64,000 nt of DNA, from contig LMSR01000018.1 in the NCBI GenBank assembly GCA_001429555.1, forward strand, positions 1-64,000, given 5' to 3'. The position numbers and the translations under genes are program-made. Position 1 is the first letter of the stretch, and every line of letters starts with the position of its first letter. Of the stretch, positions 48,863 through 57,933 are shown piece after piece. The notes below the pieces were generated by a model. The model had not been told where the DNA came from. It searched no databases and worked only from the letters and a program-made list of their open reading frames with translations. The stretch comes from Nocardioides sp. Soil797 (GTDB lineage: Bacteria; Actinomycetota; Actinomycetes; Propionibacteriales; Nocardioidaceae).

Positions 48863-50085
48863 TGAGAGCGGTTCTGGTGACGGGAGAGTGCCGCCTGGAC
48901 TGCCGGGATCAGCCACTCGTGAATGCTGCGGCCGAGGCGGGTTCCAGCTTCGTGCTCACCGTCGCGCAAGTATCGGGTACCGATCTCGAGAAGGTAGAGC
49001 GTCATCACCAGGTCGACTGAACCGGGTTCAACTTCCATCTCCCGCAGGCGCTCGTGAACGGTGGTGGAAACAAACGAGACTGCGTCGACCGGTGGCTGGC
49101 CCCCAATGACGAGGTTGGTGGCAATGGAGTGGTGGATTGCGTCGAATCCGATCGGTACGTCGCTGTCGAAGTGCTCCCAGTCCCAGACGGAGAGCCGCGA
49201 CCCGGCGGGTGCCATGTTCCACGGCGTCCAGTCACCGTGCCAGGCGCCGAAGGCCACCGTCGTGTCGCCGGCCGATCGAACGACCTCATCCAAAGCGTCG
49301 AGCATCAACGGGCGCCAGTCTTCAGGGACCGTCTCCATTCGCTCCCTGAGCCTGCAGAGGTAAGTGCTGGAAGCCACCTTGCCCGCACGGCGACCCGCCA
49401 GGAGTGACACCTCACGCGTGGCGAGCAGCAACTCGGATGGGCTTGGGTCGCCGTAACTGTCTACAACGAGGGCTTCTTGAACGAGTATCTCGTTTCCGGA
49501 CCACTTGGCCGCGTGGAGGACGCGTGGCACTCGCAGCGAACTCAACTCACGATCCGCAAGGTGCAACAAGGTGGCGGCCTCGCCGTGGACCAACGGCGCA
49601 GTAACGGTGTTTGAGCCGACTTTGGCGAAGCCGAGCAACCGACCCTTCGCCGTCAGTACCTGCAACACGGGTTTGCTCACCGCCCGGTCGGTGCCGATGT
49701 ACATGGCCAGCAGGAGGTGGTCTGTCTCGAGTTGCTCTGATAGATAGTCATCGAGCCCCTCCGCGCCGTGCTTCAGCACCGAGATCTTGTGTGGAGACAG
49801 GGCTAGCACTCCCGAACGCGCAAGCAATGAGGCTGCCTGGGTCTTCACTCGAGCAGACCGGCTGGCTGAAGACTTGAATCGCCGGAGTGCAGTGGCGGAC
49901 ACCCGTCGAGGCCGCAACGGAAGCACCAGCCGAGGATTTCTCCTGCTCGGAACCACGACCATGTCCAAACTGTCGCGTGACCCAGCACGCCCGATTGTGA
50001 TCGCACTGGGGCTCGGCCACAGGACTGCCAGGGACTCCAATACGTAGGCGGATCGATCTACGCGCTTTTGCCCGGACATCGTCAT
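48859..50085 (-). CDS. APH-fold phosphotransferase-like protein
   Basis: The 408-aa protein has the late part of an aminoglycoside-phosphotransferase/choline-kinase fold: FGAWHGDWTPWNMAPAGSRLSVWDWEHFDSDV with the catalytic H-G-D-x2-x-x-N and D-W-E metal motif. The N-terminal lobe is not easily recognised. In a polysaccharide operon it may phosphorylate a sugar or alcohol rather than an antibiotic. Coupled by ATGA on both sides. Confidence 0.7.
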   Translation of the reverse strand: MTMSGQKRVDRSAYVLESLAVLWPSPSAITIGRAGSRDSLDMVVVPSRRNPRLVLPLRPRRVSATALRRFKSSASRSARVKTQAASLLARSGVLALSPHKISVLKHGAEGLDDYLSEQLETDHLLLAMYIGTDRAVSKPVLQVLTAKGRLLGFAKVGSNTVTAPLVHGEAATLLHLADRELSSLRVPRVLHAAKWSGNEILVQEALVVDSYGDPSPSELLLATREVSLLAGRRAGKVASSTYLCRLRERMETVPEDWRPLMLDALDEVVRSAGDTTVAFGAWHGDWTPWNMAPAGSRLSVWDWEHFDSDVPIGFDAIHHSIATNLVIGGQPPVDAVSFVSTTVHERLREMEVEPGSVDLVMTLYLLEIGTRYLRDGEHEAGTRLGRSIHEWLIPAVQAALSRHQNRSQ

Positions 50086-51689
50086 TTCTCGTTCTTGGGG
50101 CTGTGGTCCCGCACAGTGGCGACGATGGGGCCGGCCGAATCGCTCCCGGTCATCGTTGAATCACCCCTCGGCCCCTGGGCGGCGCCCGAGATGGAGACGA
50201 GCCCAACGATCTCGACGTTGAGCCGATGGGCCTGCTCGAGCGCCAGCTCCAGGTTGTCCACGTCGTCGATCCCCTCTTGGACCACGAGAAGGAGTCGGCT
50301 CGCTCTCGTGGCCATCGCGAGCGATTCCGCGCGGTTCACCGGAGGTGCACTAACAATCAGGAGGTCTGTCGAGGCCGACAATTGCTCAACGATCTTGGCG
50401 AAGCCAGTGCCAGCCAGGCGCTCCCGCGCAGCTTCTGATGGTGCACCGGAAGTTACGACATGGAACCCTTCAGCCCGGTGCACCGTGATTGCGGATTCGT
50501 CAGGCTCGAGCAGGACCTCGGCCAGACCCGGTGTCGGGGGAACGTCGAAGCATTCATGGACCGGGGTTGCGGGCCGGGTCAGATCCGCATCGAGCAGGGT
50601 CACCGTGAACCCGGCCATCGACATGTATCGCGCCAACTCTGCGGTCATCGACCCGCTGCTGCCTGCGGCATCAAGGGATGCAACCACGAGTGTTGTCGGT
50701 GTGGGATGGAGCGCCGGAATCAGCGCCGTCCTCAGGTAGCGGAATTCCTCGCTCAGTTGAGACGGGGGCGCGTCGGAATGAGGATGGTGGGGCGCCGGGT
50801 GGGAACTGAAGTGGCCGAGCACTGGCAGCCCGAGCACCTCCTCGCCAAGATGGGTGTGCAAGTGACGGTCGCGGCGTTGTCGCCAGAGCGCGAGCATGAC
50901 GCCCAGACCGAGACCCACCAGAAGCGCACCCAGGGTGATCAGGGTTCGTGGGGTCTTTGACTTCACGGGACGTGAGGCGGGGGCGATCAGGGTGCCTGGA
51001 TCAGTGTCTGTGGCCTCGATGGAGCCGATGCTCTCCTGCAGCGCGGCGACTCGGCCTGCGTAGAGCTGAACCTGTGTCGCATTGCCGGATGTGGGGTTGT
51101 TCTGATTCTTCTGGCTGGCTTGCCTGAGTTGCTCCTTGGCCGTCTCCAATTGGGTGTCCAGCCTGCCGAGCTGTCGGGTCTGGACAGCATCGGACTGGTC
51201 AGCGCGATACTGGAGGAAGGAAGTCGCCGCACTTCGCGCCCCCTCGCGCGCCTCGGCAGACGTGGGCGCAGTGAAGGTGATGTCGAGAATCTGGGTGTTC
51301 GTTGCGACCGTCGCCACGATGCGGTGGTCAGGTGGTGCGAGGTCGGTTCCCAGGTCTCTGTTGACCATGTCCAGGACACTCGGCGAGTTGACCAGTTCAG
51401 CTTCTGTCTCCAGCGCGACGGTGCTCTGCTGACTGCTCGAGCCGATTTCTGGGGAAAGGGCATTGCCCGGGATCGGTCGCAACAGGACTGCGGCTGTGGA
51501 CGAGTAGGTGGTCCCGCCGCCTGTTGAGAACCAGGCGAGGCCACCCGCCAAGAGCACGCAGGCAAGAACGAGGGCCCAACTGGCCCTCAATGCCCGGCCG
51601 ATGCCGTGCAGCGGCGTTGTGGTGACTGCTTGACCGTCCAACGGACCCCCTGTTGTTGGACCCGGGTGAGGTCTCGACGAGTCGAGCAT
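50082..51689 (-). CDS. Wzz/BY-kinase-like protein with degenerate Walker A
   Basis: The 535-aa protein has a Wzz-type chain-length domain between two membrane helices (about 39-55 and 250-268), a coiled coil around 170-225, and a C-terminal CpsD/CapB-type ATPase domain. Walker A' LLDADLTRP (365-373) is present, but the P-loop is SLDAAGSSGSMTA (338-350), lacking the essential lysine and GK(S/T). No tyrosine cluster is seen at the C-terminus. It is probably a regulatory pseudokinase for polymer length. Confidence 0.85.
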   Translation of the reverse strand: MLDSSRPHPGPTTGGPLDGQAVTTTPLHGIGRALRASWALVLACVLLAGGLAWFSTGGGTTYSSTAAVLLRPIPGNALSPEIGSSSQQSTVALETEAELVNSPSVLDMVNRDLGTDLAPPDHRIVATVATNTQILDITFTAPTSAEAREGARSAATSFLQYRADQSDAVQTRQLGRLDTQLETAKEQLRQASQKNQNNPTSGNATQVQLYAGRVAALQESIGSIEATDTDPGTLIAPASRPVKSKTPRTLITLGALLVGLGLGVMLALWRQRRDRHLHTHLGEEVLGLPVLGHFSSHPAPHHPHSDAPPSQLSEEFRYLRTALIPALHPTPTTLVVASLDAAGSSGSMTAELARYMSMAGFTVTLLDADLTRPATPVHECFDVPPTPGLAEVLLEPDESAITVHRAEGFHVVTSGAPSEAARERLAGTGFAKIVEQLSASTDLLIVSAPPVNRAESLAMATRASRLLLVVQEGIDDVDNLELALEQAHRLNVEIVGLVSISGAAQGPRGDSTMTGSDSAGPIVATVRDHSPKNEK

Positions 51690-51701
51690 AGAAGAGCGGA
51701 A

Positions 51702-53867
51702 TCAACTTTGCGCGGAAACTGTGCGATGTCTGCTCAGCCCCCGGTGTCTGAGGCGTGGTGCTTCGAAGCGCAAGGGAACTCCACCCCGGAGCACCACGAG
51801 CGCGAGTCCCGCCAGAAGACCGAGCAGTCCTCCGGTGGTTACGCTCAGGTTCCAGTCGTCGGTCAGTCGGCGTGCCTCTGACGCGCGGATGACCGTCCCG
51901 GCATCCGTGTCAGCGGCAACAGCTCCCACGAAGTCATCGTTGGATTCACCAGCGTCGTAGGCAAGTTGAGTGCGAGCGTGGTCCAGGACCAGCGTGGGAC
52001 TGGCTGAGACATTCGGCTGGGACATGGCGTGCGTGATCTGCCCGAGACCCTTGGCGGCCGCCCGGGTACGGACCTTGAGTTCCTGTACGGCGCGGCGTCG
52101 TCTGGCATCGAGCATTCGGCTCCTTGCCTCAATCAGTTCGTCGGCCGCTGCGTCGACTCCGCTTCGCGCATCTGCGGCAGAGTGGGCCGTCACTCTCAGC
52201 ACGAGGATGCGCGTGTTCGGAATCGCCGCCACGGAGAGCACTTGCCTGCTGTCTGCCGAGGCGCGCCCGGCCGCATGGCGTACAGCATCTGTCACGTCTT
52301 CGGAGTACGCGAGTTGGGCGATGGTGTCCATCGTCTCGTTGTTGGCGCCTCGAATTGCGTACTCCTGCTCCGGCGGAACCAGCACGCGAGACTCGGCGGC
52401 GAAGGTTGGCGGCTCCGCTCTCTGCCAGAGGCACCCGCCGAAGGCTCCAAGCGCTACTGCCAGCAGCAAGAGCCGTGTGTTGGCCTGGATCACAAGACGT
52501 TGATGGTTCAAGGAGGACACGGAGTCGACAGGGGGGTGATCCGGTGAGAGCGCCTCCTCGCGCTCCGAGGCGAGGACGGCCACAGCGAGTCCGATCATCA
52601 ACAGGGCCGGTCCGATGGCGTTGTAGAACGGCATGGTGGCGAAGTGTCCGATCAGTACGCAAAGCGCCGCAGTCGTCTTTGCCGAAGGATGACGCAGTCT
52701 CGAGAGGAAGTGGAACAAGAGGAAGCCTGCATAGAATGCGAACCCGAGCAGGCCCTGCGAGAAAGTCACGAGCCAGAGCTGGCCTTGGGTTCCCAAAGCC
52801 GGGGGACTGCAGAGTGGGCAGAAGTCGCTTGAGCCCACGGCGATCGAGGTGAAGCTGCCCTGCACGTTTCGGGTGGTGCCCAAGCCTGTCAGGGGGGCAC
52901 GGTCCACGACCGTCTCGATGCTCATTGCTCCAAGACTCACCCGCCCGTCGTTGCTCCCAGCCTCACCTGTGAGGCGATCAACGATCACTCCTTTGAGTGG
53001 GGTCAGGAAGAGCACACCGAGCACGACGGCGATGGTTGCGACGATTGGCATGGCCTTGATCAATCCGCCGTGCACGAGGGTACGCACCAACACGAAGAGC
53101 GCCATGAGCGTGAGCGCGAGCCAGAGTCCACGGTTCTGGGACTGGATGACTGGAACGAGGCTGGCCACGAGAACGACCGGCGCCGCCAGGCGGTGCCAAC
53201 CAGCACTTCGATTCAGCCAGGAGACTGCGAAGATCGGAAGAAGACACGCGTAGTTGATTCCCCAGTCATTGGTATAGGGGAAAGGGGCCGACGGCCTCGG
53301 GTTGAGCTCCCCACCTTCCGTGTACAGCTGCGCCACCGTCGGGTGCACGAGGTCACGCACGTAGGGGACGGTCGCCACGCCATGCGGCAGGACGAGCTCA
53401 AGGACTGACTTGAATTCGAGGGTTGGCCAGAATGTTCCGAGGAATCCACCAGCTGTGACTGTCACGAACAGCCACCCGACACGCTGCATGAGAATTTGGG
53501 TCGAGAGTTGACGGCGCATGGTAAGCACGTAGGCCATGACTGTGGTGGCACTCAGATACCACCCAAGTCGAAAGAGCCAAGTTACGTACCGTGTGTTGCT
53601 GGGTGAGGGTTCGGTGTTAGGGGCGTGTACCTGGAGCAGGAAGACCCCGGCGACCACCCATACCAGGAAGAGGCCCCAGAGCCAGAAGCCGCGGGGCACC
53701 GAAACGCGCGGTTGGCGACCCAACTCGCAAGCCATGACGATCGCTGCGCCGATGCAGGCGAAGGGCGCTAGGCCGAGAACCCACCACAGGGGGTACCCGA
53801 TGACCATTGCGCTCAAAGCAGCGCCCGGTGGGACTCTGTCGATCCATTTGGGTGCGGACGCTCTCAC
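51702..53867 (-). CDS. Wzy-type polymerase fused to a Wzz-type chain-length domain
   Basis: The roughly 721-aa protein has an N-terminal polytopic part (about 10-11 helices, O-antigen ligase/polymerase-like, with a large loop near YTEGGELNPRPSAPFPYTNDWGINYACLLP and SQNRGLWLALTLM) and, from about residue 455, a Wzz-type part: one helix (LLLLAVALGAFGGCLW), an exported coiled region, and a last helix (LSVTTGGLLGLLAGLALVVL). Normally these are separate genes. The GTG at 53867 is chosen; a TTG at 53942 is possible. It heads the six-gene operon and is divergent to a sulfotransferase. Confidence 0.85.
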   Translation of the reverse strand: MRASAPKWIDRVPPGAALSAMVIGYPLWWVLGLAPFACIGAAIVMACELGRQPRVSVPRGFWLWGLFLVWVVAGVFLLQVHAPNTEPSPSNTRYVTWLFRLGWYLSATTVMAYVLTMRRQLSTQILMQRVGWLFVTVTAGGFLGTFWPTLEFKSVLELVLPHGVATVPYVRDLVHPTVAQLYTEGGELNPRPSAPFPYTNDWGINYACLLPIFAVSWLNRSAGWHRLAAPVVLVASLVPVIQSQNRGLWLALTLMALFVLVRTLVHGGLIKAMPIVATIAVVLGVLFLTPLKGVIVDRLTGEAGSNDGRVSLGAMSIETVVDRAPLTGLGTTRNVQGSFTSIAVGSSDFCPLCSPPALGTQGQLWLVTFSQGLLGFAFYAGFLLFHFLSRLRHPSAKTTAALCVLIGHFATMPFYNAIGPALLMIGLAVAVLASEREEALSPDHPPVDSVSSLNHQRLVIQANTRLLLLAVALGAFGGCLWQRAEPPTFAAESRVLVPPEQEYAIRGANNETMDTIAQLAYSEDVTDAVRHAAGRASADSRQVLSVAAIPNTRILVLRVTAHSAADARSGVDAAADELIEARSRMLDARRRRAVQELKVRTRAAAKGLGQITHAMSQPNVSASPTLVLDHARTQLAYDAGESNDDFVGAVAADTDAGTVIRASEARRLTDDWNLSVTTGGLLGLLAGLALVVLRGGVPLRFEAPRLRHRGLSRHRTVSAQS

Positions 53868-54075
53868 CTTCGACGCTCGTCTCAGCGCTGGGCAGTCACT
53901 GGTGCGACCGGAGTCGTGGTGACTGGCAGTTGCACTGGGCAACAGTGGATGTGCCGAGGTGAGTGTTCGCGCATGGTGCCGTCCTCAAGTTGTGCAATCC
54001 AACTGCTGCGTCGAGTTGCCTCCACTACTGTGCCTGAATGATCCACACCGCACCATTGGATTGGAGGAACAAGTA
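53868..54075. promoter_or_regulatory. Divergent control region, Wzy-Wzz operon / sulfotransferase
   Basis: This 208-bp gap is less G+C-rich than average (CAAGTTGTGCAATCC, CCACTACTGTG). Promoters for both directions probably lie here, but no clear -10/-35 pair stands out. GGAGGA at 54063-54068 is the sulfotransferase ribosome-binding site. Confidence 0.4.
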
Positions 54076-54897
54076 ATGAGGGACCCGATTGCCTCAGAGC
54101 GGATGGTCTTCGTGGGCGGCCTCCACCGCAGTGGAACAACGCCTTTGGCGCAAGCGTTGGCCTCGCACGCCGATATCAGCGGGTTGAGCGGGACCGGGGT
54201 CTCCGAGAACGAAGGTCAGCATCTGCAGAATGTCTATCCGAAGGTACGCAGTCTGGGCGGGATGGGGCGTTTTGCCCGGCACCGACGTGCACACCTTACT
54301 GAGCGATCCTTCTTGGTGTCTCCGGAGAGCAGAGCAGCACTTCTTGAGTCGTGGCAGCCGTACTGGGACTTGGACAAGAAGTTCTTGCTTGAGAAGTCGC
54401 CAGCCAATCTGGTGATGGGGCGATTCCTGAATGCCCTCTTCCCTGGCTCGGCGTTGGTCGTGGTGATTCGGCACCCGGTGGCGGTGGCGCTCGCACTGGA
54501 GAAATGGAACCCGACGATCGTTGCAAAGAACGGTCGACGGCGCGTGACAATGGTGGGCATGATGGAGAACTGGGTGCGTGCACACACTCTTCTGCGGGAG
54601 GACGCCGCCCATCTCACCCGTCTGAAGGCGGTCCGATACGAGGACTTGGTGCAGAACCCGACTGCAGAGCTTGGCGCGATAGGTGACTTCTTGGGTTTGG
54701 AATCCCCCCCAGACGCCAGCACCATCCATTCGGGTCGCAGCCGAACTTATGCCGAGCGATGGGACTCGCTGGCGAATGGAAGTCTGGTTCAGAGACGCAC
54801 CCGTCAACGCATCTCTGAGCGTTTTGGCGATGCGATCGCCACATTCGGCTACGACGTCGACTCCTTGGATGAGGTCAGCCCTTGGAGTGGTATCTGA
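54076..54897 (+). CDS. Sulfotransferase (1 of 3)
   Basis: The 273-aa protein has the PAPS 5'-phosphosulfate loop GGLHRSGTT (residues 14-22) and a 3'-phosphate motif VVVIRHPVAVALALEKW, with the PAPS-type C-terminal AVRYEDLVQNPTAELGAIGDFLGL. Such enzymes transfer sulfate to sugars or other acceptors. In this locus a polysaccharide acceptor is likely. The ATG is chosen for its GGAGGA site rather than an upstream in-frame start at 53959. Confidence 0.85.
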   Translation: MRDPIASERMVFVGGLHRSGTTPLAQALASHADISGLSGTGVSENEGQHLQNVYPKVRSLGGMGRFARHRRAHLTERSFLVSPESRAALLESWQPYWDLDKKFLLEKSPANLVMGRFLNALFPGSALVVVIRHPVAVALALEKWNPTIVAKNGRRRVTMVGMMENWVRAHTLLREDAAHLTRLKAVRYEDLVQNPTAELGAIGDFLGLESPPDASTIHSGRSRTYAERWDSLANGSLVQRRTRQRISERFGDAIATFGYDVDSLDEVSPWSGI

Positions 54898-54994
54898 ATG
54901 GGGTATGTTTCCGAGTTTTCCCCGCGAAGCTCTGACTTCGACTCCTAGACTCCCGGGAATGCCGACCACCAGGTCGGAGTGGGGAGCGTGAGCA

Positions 54995-55840
54995 GTGAGC
55001 GGCTCGATCATCGTTGGCATTGTTTGGCTGTCTGCAGTGCCTCTCGTCGGCCTGCTGATCGGGATCTGGGCGCCGCCACCGCATCGCGGTGTTCGCCGTT
55101 TGGGCAGACGCGCCGTGCTGAGCATGGACCTGGTTGGTGCCCAGTGGGGAAGAGCGAGACCCGTAGGGGTGCTGTTGCTTGCGAGTTGGGCCGTGATCAT
55201 CATTGTCATCTGGATCCTTGGTGAACTGGCACACGCGCTCGAGAGCACTGTCGACCGACCCCTCTTCGCGTGGTTCCAAGCGCGCCAAGTCGATGGTTGG
55301 TCTGACGCGTGGCTGCAGATAACCAACATTGGCTCGCCAAGCATCACAGGTTGGGCAGCCGCCGTGGGCGCTATCGGGCTAGCGATCCTCTGGAAACTTC
55401 GGGGGCTGCGCTGGTGGGTGCCCGGTGTCACCATTTGGCTGGGGGTCTTCGCAGTGCGGTACGCGCAATTCCTGACCAAGGAGGTTGTCGACCGCGGTCA
55501 CCCACCCACGACCCTGGGCAGTTGGCCGTCTGGCGGCTGTGCCCGAGTGATCGTGGTCTACGGGCTCATCATGTTCTTCGTGGTGCTTTGCATGAGGAAC
55601 CGCGGGCGGTGGACGTGGGTGACTTGGGCGACAGCTACGGCCTTCCTTGCATCGGTGCAGGGTTATGCCCGCACCTACAACCTCGAACACTGGTTCACCG
55701 ACGTAGTCGGAGGACTCATCTTCGGGGTGTTGGTTCTCGGAATGATGATCGTCGCGCATACGCTCCTGGAGCGACCCCTCCGAGAAGTTGTGGTCGATGC
55801 GCAGGAACAGGAAACCCAGGAGGCAGACGCCCTGCGCTGA
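54995..55840 (+). CDS. PAP2-family membrane phosphatase with altered C2 motif
   Basis: The 281-aa protein has about six helices and phosphatase motifs C1 KEVVDRGHP (162-170) and C3 R226-x5-H232-x3-D236 (ARTYNLEHWFTD). C2, normally P-S-G-H, reads P-S-G-G (178-181), which loses a key histidine. Family members dephosphorylate undecaprenyl pyrophosphate or other lipids. Here it may be weakened, have a changed mechanism, or be inactive. GTG start. Confidence 0.8.
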   Translation: MSGSIIVGIVWLSAVPLVGLLIGIWAPPPHRGVRRLGRRAVLSMDLVGAQWGRARPVGVLLLASWAVIIIVIWILGELAHALESTVDRPLFAWFQARQVDGWSDAWLQITNIGSPSITGWAAAVGAIGLAILWKLRGLRWWVPGVTIWLGVFAVRYAQFLTKEVVDRGHPPTTLGSWPSGGCARVIVVYGLIMFFVVLCMRNRGRWTWVTWATATAFLASVQGYARTYNLEHWFTDVVGGLIFGVLVLGMMIVAHTLLERPLREVVVDAQEQETQEADALR

Positions 55841-55858
55841 AAGCGCACTCTCAAAAAC

Positions 55859-56734
55859 TCACCGGCTCCAGTGGGGGCGCCGGCCGAGGACATCGCTGAG
55901 AGCATCGTCATGGCTGCGGAAGTGTCCGTCGAGCAGGGAGCGTGCATCGTCTGGCATCGGTGCGCTGGGCCGCGCGTTGTGCCGGCCGAACGTCGGCATC
56001 ACGTCGGCGTTCAACTCCAGGAACCGGAGGAGATCGCGATACTCACGCTCGGGTTGTTCGAAGAATGACTCACTCTCCATGACGTGCACCTGGTCACGTG
56101 CGAACAACCGGTGGACCCGGTCCAACTGCTCGGCGAACTGTCCTCGTGACTTGTATGCCTGGTGCCGGTGAGGATGGCTCTCATAGCTGATGTCATCGCG
56201 CATCTTCTCCACTTCGCCGATTAATCGTTGGTCCTCCAGTTCGAGTGCGGTGACGAAGTCGTGCTCGGGTTCGAAACCTCGGGCAACCTCGTGCTTGAAG
56301 GCTGAGAAGGCGCGTTCGACCGGGTCCCGGAGCATCACCACCAGCTTGATGTCCGGGTGGTCCTGCGCAATGCGCTCGAGCGCGAACGGGTGGAACATGT
56401 AGTAGGTGCATGCCTCGAAGGCCAACGCTTGGCCGCGGGTACGTAACCGGGCAACCGACCGGACCGGGAAGTGGGCGCGGTACCAATCGTGTCCGCGGGC
56501 ATAGTGCAGCGTGTAGTAATCGGTACCCTTCTCGACGGGGGGGCGCACGATCTGCGGATGTTCGGAAAGGGCGTTGAAAATCGATGTCGTCCCACAGCGT
56601 TGTCCGCCGATCACCATGAAGTCCGGTTCCATGCGGAGCCGACCGGTGGCCTCGCCGAAAGTGATGTAGGCCCGGCGAGCGCGCGGTCGCAGGGCAGGTG
56701 GGATGGTGTCGCGGATCTTGTGTCGCAAGGTCAC
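55859..56734 (-). CDS. Sulfotransferase (2 of 3)
   Basis: The 291-aa protein carries MVIGGQRCGTTSIFNAL (5'-PSB loop) and KLVVMLRDPVERAFSAFKHEVARGFE (3'-PB with R-D-P-x-x-R-A-x-S), as in carbohydrate sulfotransferases (heparan-sulfate/HNK-type relatives). The GTG at 56734 has GAGGAG upstream; a GTG at 56788 is possible. It converges on the PAP2 gene with 18 bp between stops. Confidence 0.87.
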   Translation of the reverse strand: MTLRHKIRDTIPPALRPRARRAYITFGEATGRLRMEPDFMVIGGQRCGTTSIFNALSEHPQIVRPPVEKGTDYYTLHYARGHDWYRAHFPVRSVARLRTRGQALAFEACTYYMFHPFALERIAQDHPDIKLVVMLRDPVERAFSAFKHEVARGFEPEHDFVTALELEDQRLIGEVEKMRDDISYESHPHRHQAYKSRGQFAEQLDRVHRLFARDQVHVMESESFFEQPEREYRDLLRFLELNADVMPTFGRHNARPSAPMPDDARSLLDGHFRSHDDALSDVLGRRPHWSR

Positions 56735-56852
56735 CGGAAGCTCCTCGGAGGGCCGGGAGTCTCGGGAGCCGGTTTGCTCGTCGCCCACAGCCCAGGTCTG
56801 TCAGGCTAGTCCTCGAGCCACGCCTCGGCACCGAAATCGCTCGATCAGTCCG

Positions 56853-57905
56853 TCATTGCCGAATACCTGTCCTGAGCTTCGTTGACTCGCGGACTGCGGC
56901 GATGCTCGACGACACCTCCGGCACATGGGTAAACCTATAGTCACAGGTGCCCACACCAACCGAAGCCCACAGAGTGACGGCCCGGATCTGTGGGTGAGCT
57001 GCCAGGACCGCGGGCATCTCTTGGTACCACTCGGTGGCAAGGCTCGGTCGCTCCGGATGGACGACCGTGCCGGTCTCGCTGATCATCATCGGTTTGGAGG
57101 CATCGATGCCGTAGCGCGCGGCATTGGTCTTCAGCCACTGAAGGAACGGAAGGACCACATCTGCGAAGCTCTTCGACTTCGTGGCATCGATCGCACCGGT
57201 CCGACATCCGGAGGTGTTGTAGGCATCCCAGCTGATCCAGTCGACGACATCGTTCCCCGGCCACATCTGGCCAGCCGTCGCAAAAGTCTCCGGCCACCCC
57301 ATGGCCACCCACACCCAGACCACGTTGCTGGCCCCCGCTTCGATGAACAGTGAGTGGACGTGGCGCCACGCGGCCCGGAAGTCAGCGCTGGTTCCGAGCG
57401 CTGCTTTTCGTCCCTGATCCATTTCATGCTCGAAGGTGACAAAAACCGGAGTGTCGAGTGCGGCAAGGCCGTGCGCTTGGGCGCTCAGTGATTCGTCGTA
57501 GGCGCCAGCGGCGACGTCATGCCACCGGATGAGCCGGTGACCGTCCGAGGAATAGATCACCGAGTCGATGGACACATGGAGCAACCGCCCTTCGTCCACC
57601 AAAGAGACTTCATCCGGTTGTGGGATGGTGTCGTCGAGATCGTGGAATCGATATACGAAGTCGAACGGGCTCGGCATCGTTGACTCGACTGCGGCCAAGC
57701 CGCCGGGGCTGGTGTCGGGGCCGGCGTACCCCCAGAGGATGCCTCCGCACGACGGGACCAACTTCGCTGACATGGTGCACTCGGTCTGGCTAGGCTCATG
57801 GGCATCGCCGTGGCGCTCGTTCAGGCACCCCGCCGAGGCGAGAAGAAATAGAACCGAAATTGCTGCGATTGCTCGGCAGACGCGGCGTTTGCGGTTCCTC
57901 ACCAT
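56853..57905 (-). CDS. GH26-like secreted glycosidase (lipoprotein)
   Basis: The 350-aa protein has a lipobox-like LASAGC (Cys27) and a TIM-barrel typical of GH26 (mannanase/lichenase family). The acid/base motif is FEHEMD with E161, and MMISETGT has the nucleophile E277. It may trim or remodel the polymer made by this locus. The ATG is leaderless, with TAGAGT ending 6 nt upstream. Confidence 0.8.
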   Translation of the reverse strand: MVRNRKRRVCRAIAAISVLFLLASAGCLNERHGDAHEPSQTECTMSAKLVPSCGGILWGYAGPDTSPGGLAAVESTMPSPFDFVYRFHDLDDTIPQPDEVSLVDEGRLLHVSIDSVIYSSDGHRLIRWHDVAAGAYDESLSAQAHGLAALDTPVFVTFEHEMDQGRKAALGTSADFRAAWRHVHSLFIEAGASNVVWVWVAMGWPETFATAGQMWPGNDVVDWISWDAYNTSGCRTGAIDATKSKSFADVVLPFLQWLKTNAARYGIDASKPMMISETGTVVHPERPSLATEWYQEMPAVLAAHPQIRAVTLWASVGVGTCDYRFTHVPEVSSSIAAVRESTKLRTGIRQ

Positions 57906-57911
57906 TGGGTG

Positions 57912-57917
57912 ACTCTA
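57912..57917 (-). promoter_or_regulatory. -10 box TAGAGT of the GH26-like lipoprotein gene
   Basis: On the minus strand TAGAGT is followed by 6 nt and the ATG at 57905. The divergent sulfotransferase starts only 28 bp from this gene's start, so the two promoters must overlap. Confidence 0.55.
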
Positions 57918-57933
57918 TCGAGAATTGCCCGCA

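Noticed and set aside
53959..54075. N-terminal extension of the first sulfotransferase
   Set aside because: The added residues are not family-like, and the ATG at 54076 has a strong GGAGGA site.
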